Shown in pieces: positions 56,501-64,000 of a DNA stretch of 64,000 nucleotides. The translations under genes and the position numbers were made by a program. Location of the stretch: the NCBI GenBank assembly GCA_028673005.1, contig CM054113.1, forward strand, positions 209,427,504 to 209,491,503. The letters are read 5' to 3'. This DNA comes from Tanypteryx hageni. Lineage: Eukaryota; Arthropoda; Insecta; Odonata; Petaluridae. Numbering within the stretch: position 1 is the stretch's first letter; each line of letters begins with the position of its first letter. The notes below the pieces were generated by a model. That model searched no databases and was not told the DNA's origin. It saw only the letters and a program-made list of their open reading frames with translations.

Positions 56501-57452
56501 CAGTGTTGACATATGCAGACAATACCTGGCCTGTGGGGGCTTATCAGCCCTTCAAAATCAAGAATTTTGTTTCTTATACATTGTATATTGAGGTGTAATA
56601 ACAGTATATGTATATGTTATATATCATATCTGACTCCTTTGCACTTAAATGTTACCTTGAGGTATAAGGTATCCTACATACTTTCTCATTAGAAAATTTT
56701 TTCTCCAGCACCTGGAGGGAAATGAAATTTATTAATGCTTTATTATAAGGCCAGTTACTTATGAATGGTATATGGTAAATGTTATTTATTTTTAACAGTA
56801 TGATTCATTTTGGTGCTTATGCAGAATATTTATATCATTTCAGGAAAAAGCAAAAGTAATTTTGGCTGGACACCGTTGCATCTTGCTTCATACTTTGGTC
56901 ATCTTACTGTGGTAGAGCTTCTCCTTGACCACGGAGCAGACATCAATGCAATTAATGATGCTGGGGACACATCGCTGCATAAAGCCGCATTTATAGGCAG
57001 AGAGGTGACATGAGCAGACTATATATGTTTTACTCATTAGATAAATTTAAAATAATGTTGAACATTTTAAATAGCATTATTTCAGTAAATAACATTAATT
57101 TTGATGAAAATTATCCTATGTGCAACAATTTCTTAATTTTTGAGTTATTATTGCTATACTTGAATTGAAATTGTATTGATTGTTACTTTCCAATTAACTA
57201 AACACCATTATACTTATTGAAGTCTTACTATGCTTTCAACCATATATAATGCAGGATTTAGTGTTGGTTCTTTTGGGACGTGGTGCAGATGTGGCTGTGG
57301 CCAATGGAGAGGGTCTTACCCCTCGGGAGGTTGGTAGAGATCCTGAGGTATGCAAATTATTGGCTGCAGCTGAGACCACTGAGGCAAGGCGCCGGGAAGA
57401 GGCACTTCTGGCTGTGTCACGGCAGGGTGATCTTAAAGCAGTAGCTGCAATG
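53414..57452 (+). CDS. OSBPL1A: ORP1-type oxysterol-binding-protein-related gene, 5' part (three exons)
   Basis: Long ORP1 (ORP1L) is a late-endosome sterol sensor with N-terminal ankyrin repeats that bind Rab7, then a PH domain, a FFAT motif and a lipid-binding ORD. Here exons at 53,414-53,528, 56,844-57,004 and 57,255-57,452 join with matching phases (1, then 0) into 158 residues: MELQEILLYSARHGD..., ISCKGKSKSNFGWTPLHLAS, HGADINAINDAGDTSLHKAA, REDLVLVLLGRGADVAVANG and EEALLAVSRQGDLKAVAAM. This matches vertebrate ORP1L collinearly, including the INCKGRSKSN-GWTPLHLA block. Third ankyrin repeat onward, PH and ORD are not in the window, so the gene is cut by its end, or its next intron exceeds 6.5 kb. 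The next intron carries three hAT copies. Confidence 0.82.
53529..54539 (+). other. Proximal part of ORP1-like intron 1
   Basis: AT-rich, moderately CpG-containing up to about 54,000. Nothing recognisable. Confidence 0.4.
54540..55030 (-). pseudogene. Non-LTR reverse transcriptase remnant, Jockey/CR1-like
   Basis: On the - strand, in shifting frames: NYQPIEIQSKFAKILGK (about 54,940-54,990), FQCEFRKNKSTTPDIY (about 54,842-54,890), LLVKNLHKYGIRGSSYNWIK, then AGVPQGS (54,583-54,603). These are collinear with the conserved blocks of non-LTR RT (NYRPIS, FR-N-ST, L-KL--YGI-G----W, GVPQGS-LGP). The DD box part is missing. Opposite in orientation to the host gene. Confidence 0.75.
55128..55390. mobile_element. 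hAT-like MITE, CAGTRGCGGMTTTG ends
   Basis: The left end CAGTAGCGGATTTG and the inverse of the right end CAGTGGCGGCTTTG differ at two positions. 263 bp with no coding potential. The 8-bp flanks GCAGAGTT and GCAGAAGT agree at 6 of 8, as expected for a worn hAT target duplication. Confidence 0.65.
55391..56843 (+). other. Distal part of ORP1-like intron 1
   Basis: AT-rich, CpG-poor, no recognised feature. Confidence 0.4.
56844..57004 (+). CDS. OSBPL1A: ORP1-like exon 2, ankyrin repeats
   Basis: Acceptor TTTCAG to 56,843, donor GTGACA at 57,005. 53 codons plus two bases. Encodes one complete ankyrin repeat (GWTPLHLASYFGHLTVVELL) and the start of the next (AGDTSLHKAAFIGRE). The best conserved exon of the gene fragment. 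Confidence 0.88.
57255..57452 (+). CDS. OSBPL1A: ORP1-like exon 3
   Basis: Acceptor ATGCAG to 57,254, donor GTGGGT at 57,453. 66 codons: DLVLVLLGRGADVAVANGEG finishes the second ankyrin repeat. PREVGRDPEVCKLLAAAETT and the ARRREEALLAVSRQGDLK helix correspond to the charged linker of ORP1L before its third ankyrin repeat. The donor is non-ideal but the reading frame beyond it loses similarity at once. Confidence 0.82.
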
Positions 57453-58374
57453 GTGGGTACCACATATTGTTTTGCTTTGTTATTCTTTGGGTTTCTTTTA
57501 TGTTAATAATTTTTGGCCTCTGCCATGATGTATTTACTCAAAGTTGTTAATGTAAATTAATATGTAATATGAGTTAGTTTTTCATTCTGTCTGTCTGCTC
57601 CATAAACAAGATGATACAGTTAAATAAAATAAATTTTCTGTCCTTTAATTGCAAGAATTGACTTGTGCCTATTGCAGAATCAGGGATATTTGAGAACAAT
57701 TAGCATGCTGGTTTGTTGTACATTTACTAGGAAGAATTCATTCCCTATCATTAAAGAGTAATTTCTTGTTTTTGAGATTAGGCAAACACTGGGTTAAAAC
57801 AAATGCAGTTGTTGCAGATGTTCTACATTACAAAATTCAAATTGGAAAAATATTAAATTTTTCCTCTTATTATTCCTCGGAAAAGTTGGAACAAACAAAT
57901 GTTGAAAAGGAATTTTCTGAGCTTTTTCTTGATGAAAAGTCAAAGTAAAAATGCTAGATTGTTTTAACTATAGCACTAAACATTATAAGGGACTTGTGAA
58001 ACATCATTTTTCAAACGTTGAACTAAGTTATGTTCCACAGTTTTTCAAATATTTTTCCAAAAATTTTATTACTGTTAAGTAATATTAGTTTTAATAAATT
58101 ACTTCAACTCGAGCCTTTTATAAACCTCGAGGAATCTATTATGAGATAATAGATTAAAACAGTTTTCTTTCTATCTCTAGAAGTGGTTTTAATATTTATT
58201 TAACAAATTCTATTAAAAAAATCTTGTAATTTTACAATCTAACACATTCCAAGGTGATAAATATTGGTATAATTGTAATAATAAAATTTGTGTTATTATA
58301 ATTTTTAAAGTTGCAATGGCATTTTACAAAATTTTTATATATGGGAATTTCTCATCATTAAAGCTTATTCTTAT
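57453..58374 (+). other. Downstream of ORP1-like exon 3
   Basis: AT-rich, probably intron. I searched for the next expected exon (third ankyrin repeat, GNTPLH-type) and did not see it here or farther right. Confidence 0.4.
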
Positions 58375-60230
58375 CAGTGGCGTAGTGACCATGGTTCCGA
58401 TTGTTCGGTCGAACCACGGCCCGGAGCGCGGGGGCCCCAAGGGCCAATGCGACGTCTTTGACCTGCACAATAATCTTAATTGAAAGCTCAGGCAGTTAAG
58501 TTTTGAATGGCAGTGTGAGAGGGAAGGGTAACAGACGCTCTGTCTAAGCCTGGTGTAACGGGAGGCCACATTCTCTCGGCGTGAATATAGCATATCGTCC
58601 CCAAACAGGCAAGCAAAGGTCAAAATACGCACAATATGCATTTGAAGGACCCATTTATCTGAAAAGAAGTGGTTTCTAGAGTGCACATGTCTTTTTCCAG
58701 TGGTTTTTGCAATTTGCTTGTCATTACACCTTAAGATCTAACCCGGCCTGCTCCCAGAGTTCATTCCTCCTAAACCTCACTTTCTTTCGGCCTGTTGTCG
58801 AAGCAGCATCATTTTGTCTTTCATCTCGGTGCTTATTTCGTGTGATTTAGAAGAACTCTTACTTTTGATTTGTGGAATTTTAAATGTCTTCTCTTCATTA
58901 CTGGATAGTAGCCATGCAGAGCTGATCATTTTGTTTCAGTCTTGTCAAATCAGCATCATTTTGTCTTTCGTCTATGTGCTTATTTCGAGTGATCTAGAAC
59001 TCTTACTTTTGGTTTGCGGAATTGAAAATTTCTTCTCTGCCCATGATTAGGAAACAGCACAGAGCTCTGAATTCAAAAAGCAAGACATTTTTATAAAATC
59101 GATTCCACAACTCTGTAATTTTTACAGTCTACTTAAGAAAATGTACGTGTTCTTTGGGAATATTACTGAGAGATGGAAACTGTTCTCTGCAGAAGGAATA
59201 ATCATCACCACACTTAAAAGGCACAAGGTGGCCCAACAGAAACAATGCGCTTATTGCACTAAGGTTTAGGTTTACAGATGTTTTGAAAGTTTTAACCATG
59301 ATTATTTTAAAAACAACCAAATCTGAAGAAAAGGCTGAAGCAACAGCTCTCTGTAAAAGGCTTGAGTGTTTTGAAGTTGTGCTAATTATTGTAATGCAAA
59401 GCAAAATTCTCACAACAATTAATACCGTCTCTAAACTTCTCTGATCTGAAAAACAGGACATCAACAAAGCTATGGTTTTGTTAAAAGATGCATATGAAGA
59501 CTTAAAATTATATTGGAATGGTTTTAAATCTGTGGTTCAAACTGCTACAGATACAACTAATTGCTGGGGCATCAAATCCAAGTTTCAGAAAAACTCGCAA
59601 AGCGTAACACATTTTGACGAGCTTGAAAACGACAGCAGATTGAATGAGCCTGTAAAATTATTTGAAATCAATGTTTTCTCTAAATCACTTGATATAATTC
59701 TTATTCAACTAAATTAACGTTTTCTAGGACTTCACAGTGTTGTAAATCTGTTTAGATGTTTGCTGCCCCAACAAATGCTCTCATACACTGATGATGAACT
59801 GTTTGAAGCTACAAGTAATTTAGCAGAAGCCTACCCTTAAGATCTCACTCTAGATTTAGGCCCTCAAATTGTATTTTTCAGATCCAGCTTTAAAATGCAA
59901 ATTAGCCAATTTGATTCTGTATATGATTTATCCTTTATGTTAATTGTAGAAAACTATGTATTAGCTTCAACATTTCTAGACACATGCAAAGCCTGTTTAT
60001 TATTTCTTATGCTCCCTGTTACTGTGGCTACATGAGAACGCTCATTTTCTAAGTTGAAATTGATAAAAATTATTTAAGGTGCTTAATGGGGCAGGAGCAC
60101 CTCAGTGGACTTGCAATGATTTCTGATTGAACGAGCCTGTGCTATTAAATTTGACCCTTCTGCTATTGTAATCAATTTTGCGGAAAGTAAAGCTCACAAG
60201 AAGAATTTTGCTAAGTAGCAAGTTAATAAT
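58375..60230 (+). pseudogene. Decayed hAT transposon (DUF4371/ZMYM-like transposase)
   Basis: Opens at 58,375 with a hAT-type end CAGTGGCGTAGTGACC followed by a GC-rich subterminal part. Coding remnants read +: INTVSKLL-SEKQDINKAMV and LLKDAYEDLKLYWNGFKSVV (59,420-59,550), LPQQMLSYTDDELFEAT (59,760-59,815), and near the C-terminus LMLPVTVAT-ERSFSKLKLI (60,010-60,070) with a stop in the middle, the hAT dimerisation motif. Several stops and frameshifts. The right end was not found. Confidence 0.7.
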
Positions 60231-60478
60231 GTGTTATGTGATAGGTGCTATTTACATGTGGGCTACAGATTATTTTTCTTGCAGTATAAAAATAGTTATT
60301 TATAGCTTCATAATCGTACGACCTGATTTCTGGAATATTTGTTCTCTGAAATAATATTATTTACAATTAAAAGCATAAAATTGTGAAAATTGCAATATAT
60401 TTTATTTATGAAACACCTAAGTGTTAATAAATTGATATAATTAAAATTATTCCCTATAAAAAATAAGATTACCAATAT

Positions 60479-60570
60479 ACTGTATATACTCGTGTATAGT
60501 TCGAGTTTTTAAGACCAAAGGTTTGTGCAAAAAATTGGGGGTCGAACTATACACGAGTAATACTTTTGAG
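60479..60570. mobile_element. Terminal hairpin fragment of a TA-type transposon
   Basis: TACTCGTGTATAGTTCGA (60,487-60,504) is perfectly inverted at 60,542-60,559 (18 of 18), separated by 37 bp. The outer sequence ACTGTATATACTCGTG resembles the ends of the MITE at 46,027. Probably a single subterminal end of an element whose other end is absent. Confidence 0.55.
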
Positions 60571-60767
60571 GGTTTAAATCTCGGATCTAAAAAATTATCT
60601 TTTTAAAAATATCATAATAAAAATCAAGATATTTTTTGGTCACCCACCTCGCTGACTTAACTTCTATGATATAGCTCCAAAACTTCCTATTTACCTTTAA
60701 TTTTATCGATTTTCATTAGAACTATGTTGTGTTTTTCATTTTTTTCTTTTTCGAAGACTTGTATACC

Positions 60768-61290
60768 TAGGGTGACCATATTTTTTTTAGAGAAACTAGG
60801 ACATTCCCATTTTTAAAAAGAGGACAAAACTAGGACATTTTAAACTTTTTTATTAACAAAAAATTATGAACGTTATATGATTTATTGATAAAATAGAAAT
60901 TTCTTCTGATAAAATAAAACAGACATTCTTTTAAAAATACATTTAATACTTTTAAAAAATTAATATTTTCTAAGATTTTCGGCTCTTTAGTTATTTGATC
61001 TTAAAATTCTTGGCATTTCTTTTTCATATTATGTGTAGTAAACAATAAACCTTTATTTACTTCAAACTGTAACAGGTTTCTTCCCTTTTGTTCATTGAAT
61101 GTTCATCAATGAAGACCGAATATAGAAGGAATAAATACTATAATTTTTAATAATTCAGAACTTAATTCCAAAGTTTGACAAAAAAACACATTCCTTATGC
61201 AGTAGTTCATCAATTTCTTATTTTTTCCATGAATTTTATACCATGATATTAACTGAACAGCCTTAAAGAATGGATAGGGGGACTATATAT
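60768..61290 (-). pseudogene. Truncated hAT copy A (3' end only)
   Basis: Starts with a typical hAT-like end TAGGGTGACCATA at 60,768. From about 60,940 to 61,260 the sequence is a diverged version of the last coding part and 3' flank of the intact copy at 61,475: both contain ATTAATATTT...TTCATATTATGTGTAGTAAA / TTTGCATGTTATATTTAGTAAA and the TTTCTTCCCTTTTGTTCATTGAATG / TTTCCTTTGTCCACTGACTAT correspondences. Same orientation as copy B, full of stops. Confidence 0.65.
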
Positions 61291-61474
61291 TTTTTATGAT
61301 AACTAGGATAGCAGAGGAAGAAATTAATTTTAGGAAGAATACAAAAATAGGACTATAAATTTTTTTATTGCAAAAGATAAAAAACAGAAAATAGTGGCAA
61401 AATAAAATACATCTTGTTGACATAAAAATTAAATAGGTATTCTTTAAAAAAAAACATTTAATAATTAATTGAAA

Positions 61475-63307
61475 TTAATATTTACTTGAAGATGAAATTT
61501 CTTCTAAAACTTTTGGTTCATTAATTATGTGGTTGTAAAATTCTTCACATGTCATTTGCATGTTATATTTAGTAAATAATATTCCTTTAACAGCTTCAAT
61601 TTTTAATTGGTTTCTTTCCTTTGTCCACTGACTATTTATCAATGAAAATGCACGTTCAACATTTGCATTGTGGCCAAATACACAGAAGATGAATTGTACA
61701 ATTTTTAGTAACTCGGACGTTAATTCAGAAGTTTTACATTGTTTAAAAAACATCACCCATTTCTCATTTGCAATTAATGTATTCCATTTCTCATTTTCTT
61801 GTTGTGTTTCCAAGAATAACTTTAAATTATGCCATTGATCAAACAGTTTTACATCATCGACTGTGACTCCCTTCTCACAAAGATATTCTAAGCAGGAATG
61901 AACATTGTCCCAAGAAGGAATTTCTGCCAAATCGATCCATTCTAAGATTTGAAACTCATCTAATGGTTTTAACCATGATTCAATATATTTTAAAGTACAG
62001 CCATACAAATTCTCAATTTGAACTCTAAACTGTGTGACTTCATTTTCCTTACCATTTTCTGTTGCAATTTTTAGTATTGAGCACACTTTTAACGGAAGAA
62101 ATTTATTGGTTTTCCTCTCCTTGAGCAAATGAAAAACAGTCTTAAGGATTTTCCGCACTTCAATTATTGAAATACAGTCTCTTTCAATACGTTTTATATT
62201 TCCTTGAAAGACTGACATGAATGAATGAGCGAGTGAAAGGTATGCCTCATTCATATCATCTTCAAAAAATTTTTGCAATATTGCTGGTGAATCTCCCAGC
62301 GACAGAAAATAGGATTTAAACCCTTCATAAAGTTCTAAAATGCGATTTATGGCTGGAAAGAGAGAGAACCATCGCGTTTTGGTATAGTATAAAGGTTGCT
62401 TATACTCTGTCTCTACAAAATTGCAAAAGTCCTTTAGTGATTCAACTCTCACAGTATAAATAGAGAAATGATTGTAGATTACACTAACCAGCATTTCTAT
62501 ATTGACTGGTAACCCATGAAAACTATAATGCACAGTATTATTTAAAACGTGTGCTGGACAACCAATTACAATTAATTTATCATTAAGTTTTTCTTTTAGT
62601 TTAAAATACACATTATTTCTTTCAGCTCTTTTGACACCACCGAAGTTAGTATTACAGTTATCACCAGAAAAGGAGATACATTTAGTTATAATGTTCTTTT
62701 TGGTTAAAACATCACATATCATATTTGCAATTGTGTGTGATTGCTCATTGGGTTGATTAATTATATCTAATAATTTACATTTAGTTCCACCGTTTTGATA
62801 GTCAAAGTACTGAATTAAAATTGGGAATATTTTCAGTGAACCATGATTGCTAGCATCTGTTGAAATGCTTATATATGGTATGTTCTTTAAATCATTCATT
62901 ACAAGATCAATTGTATGTGGTCCAAAAATATTATTTATGATTGCCTCAGCCTTAGTCCTGCCACACAACATTTTTTGACAAATATGTGAATCAGGAAACA
63001 TTCTTTTCATTAGCGGAATCCAACAATCCAGCGAGCAGTATGACTGGTGATGCATTACTGTATGATATGCTGCCACGCCTTCAGAATCTCTGATGAGTTT
63101 AACATGCTTGTTAGGTACAATAAATTTTTCCAAAACATTTGATGAAGCCGATGCACATCTGGTGTTACGCTTACGTTTTTCAGTGTTCAGATGTTCTTTC
63201 AAATCAAGTTTTCCTTTATTTGCAACAGAAATAACACTATTGCAAATGATACAGATTACATCATGTTTAGTTTTACCTTTCTTGAATGAAGGATGTTCTT
63301 GAAGCAT
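61475..63307 (-). CDS. hAT transposase, open 610-codon frame (copy B)
   Basis: A cut-and-paste transposase of the hAT superfamily with no introns or stops. Domains: BED-like finger at 16-45 (Cys19, Cys22, His39, but Lys44 where a second His is expected); RNase-H-like catalytic core with Asp151 (ISTDASNHG), Asp216 (SFSGDNCN) and the CPAH hAT motif at 250-253; insertion domain; C-terminal dimerisation region with Glu551 in NANVERAFSLINSQW. D-D-E are all present. ATG at 63,307. Just upstream an in-frame stop and a 10-bp direct duplication (63,312-63,331) separate it from a mini-frame MGKRKCN (ATG at 63,345), which looks like the original start of this family, so the N-terminus may be damaged. 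A degenerate relative lies immediately downstream. Terminal repeats of this copy were not identified. Confidence 0.85.
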   Translation of the reverse strand: MLQEHPSFKKGKTKHDVICIICNSVISVANKGKLDLKEHLNTEKRKRNTRCASASSNVLEKFIVPNKHVKLIRDSEGVAAYHTVMHHQSYCSLDCWIPLMKRMFPDSHICQKMLCGRTKAEAIINNIFGPHTIDLVMNDLKNIPYISISTDASNHGSLKIFPILIQYFDYQNGGTKCKLLDIINQPNEQSHTIANMICDVLTKKNIITKCISFSGDNCNTNFGGVKRAERNNVYFKLKEKLNDKLIVIGCPAHVLNNTVHYSFHGLPVNIEMLVSVIYNHFSIYTVRVESLKDFCNFVETEYKQPLYYTKTRWFSLFPAINRILELYEGFKSYFLSLGDSPAILQKFFEDDMNEAYLSLAHSFMSVFQGNIKRIERDCISIIEVRKILKTVFHLLKERKTNKFLPLKVCSILKIATENGKENEVTQFRVQIENLYGCTLKYIESWLKPLDEFQILEWIDLAEIPSWDNVHSCLEYLCEKGVTVDDVKLFDQWHNLKLFLETQQENEKWNTLIANEKWVMFFKQCKTSELTSELLKIVQFIFCVFGHNANVERAFSLINSQWTKERNQLKIEAVKGILFTKYNMQMTCEEFYNHIINEPKVLEEISSSSKY

Positions 63308-63309
63308 TT

Positions 63310-64000
63310 CATTAGTTACACTTAGTTACACTTTCTTTTTCCCATTTCGGCTATTCTGAAGAGTACTTATTTAAGAAAATAAGAATAATTGCATGAAAAT
63401 TTTCCTATCTGAAAAGTGATAAATGATAAATTATATTATAGTAATTTTATTTGTAAATAAAAAATGTAAGTTAATGTAGTTTACAGATAATTTCCACTTT
63501 AGGTATGTAATATACTTAGCATATTTTAGAAAAGTAATGTATTTATTACTGATTATACAAATTATTTTACACCCATATCTATGTTTATTTACATTATTTC
63601 AACACACTTAATGGGCGGACACTGCATTCTATTGAAAAACAATAGCAACTACTTGCCTGGGATACTAGTGGTGATGGACCAAAAAGTGCTGAACATGCAC
63701 ATCACCAGATACAAGCATAAAACGATTATTCCATGTTTTTGCAGCAGTACTGCATTCCATACATTGCTTTCTTTTGAAAAACAGTAGCAACTACTTGCCA
63801 GGGACAAAAACATAAAACGATACTTTGATATTATCGATGTTTTTGCTGCGATAGTGCGTACTGTGGTACTTTTCTGTTATAGCCACCGTAACTTCTGCGC
63901 TATCTATTGGCGGCCGCGTAAGCTATAACACTCTCCATTGACGTAGATATGACAGCACGTGTGGTCTGTGATATTTAATGAAAACCCGACGATAGCGCAG
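63310..64000. other. Flank of hAT copy B with imperfect direct repeats
   Basis: AT-rich to about 63,600. Then AGCAACTACTTGCC...CATAAAACGAT and a TGTTTTTGC-GC stretch occur twice (about 63,645-63,745 and 63,786-63,860), a diverged tandem duplication. CTGCGCTATC at 63,895-63,904 is inverted at the window end (63,991-64,000), possibly ends of a small element cut by the window. Confidence 0.45.

Noticed and set aside
59129..59467. 112-codon - strand frame
   Set aside because: Antisense of the decayed hAT transposase. The + strand reads INTVSKLL and following conserved blocks here.
57460..64000. Further exons of the ORP1-like gene (third ankyrin repeat, PH domain)
   Set aside because: I looked for GNTPLH-type and PH-domain text on the + strand and found none. 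The rest must lie outside the window.

Overview
This is a nuclear genome window from an arthropod, almost certainly an insect. The arginine kinase (ArgK) protein it encodes is very close to insect arginine kinases, genes are split by long AT-rich introns, and intergenic and intronic DNA is packed with eukaryotic transposon remnants and minisatellites. Intron sizes up to about 10 kb suggest a fairly large genome, perhaps a hemimetabolous or palaeopterous insect. I cannot name the order.

Layout. (1) Positions 1-17,600 hold no recognisable protein gene. They contain two GC/CpG-rich stretches (1-900 and about 4,500-5,300), one of which could carry a non-coding first exon of ArgK. They also contain a piggyBac-like element (8,751-10,076), a pyrimidine minisatellite (10,984-11,430), degenerate repeats (12,370-13,520), a GGGGCCGTC-type MITE (13,913-14,405) and a pogo-type MITE with a 48-bp perfect palindrome (14,773-15,221). 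(2) Positions 16,200-38,777, with a 3' UTR to about 39,480, hold ArgK on the + strand. The core of 355 codons lies in exons 2-6. At least two alternative coding first exons splice in frame onto exon 2: exon 1a (17,607-17,692) gives an N-myristoylation/palmitoylation-type N-terminus, and exon 1b (23,218-23,351) gives an arginine-rich N-terminus followed by a hydrophobic segment (mitochondrial or membrane type). The ATG inside exon 2 would give the ordinary cytosolic enzyme. Intron 2 (24,045-34,432) carries a cluster of pyrimidine-strand minisatellites with 16-, 15- and 21-bp monomers. (3) Positions 39,500-52,150 are a transposon graveyard: non-LTR fragments, TA-flanked MITEs, a MULE with tandem-repeat inverted ends, and a Tigger/pogo pseudogene. 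(4) Positions 52,179-57,452 hold two conserved host genes head to head: CEP19 on the - strand (complete, two exons) and the first three exons of an ORP1/OSBPL1A-type oxysterol-binding-protein-related gene on the + strand, whose remainder lies beyond the window. (5) Positions 58,375-63,307 hold three hAT copies: one decayed, one truncated, and one with an open 610-codon transposase on the - strand that keeps the D-D-E residues.

How the genes relate. ArgK is a phosphagen kinase (ATP + L-arginine <-> ADP + phosphoarginine) buffering ATP. Its alternative N-termini would place one catalytic core in different compartments. CEP19 (ciliogenesis) and the ORP1-like gene (sterol/lipid transfer) probably share a bidirectional promoter of about 560 bp; nothing suggests a functional link to ArgK. 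At the largest scale, CpG dinucleotides look common up to about 34 kb and scarce through ArgK exons 3-6 and much of the rest, which may mark gene-body methylation.
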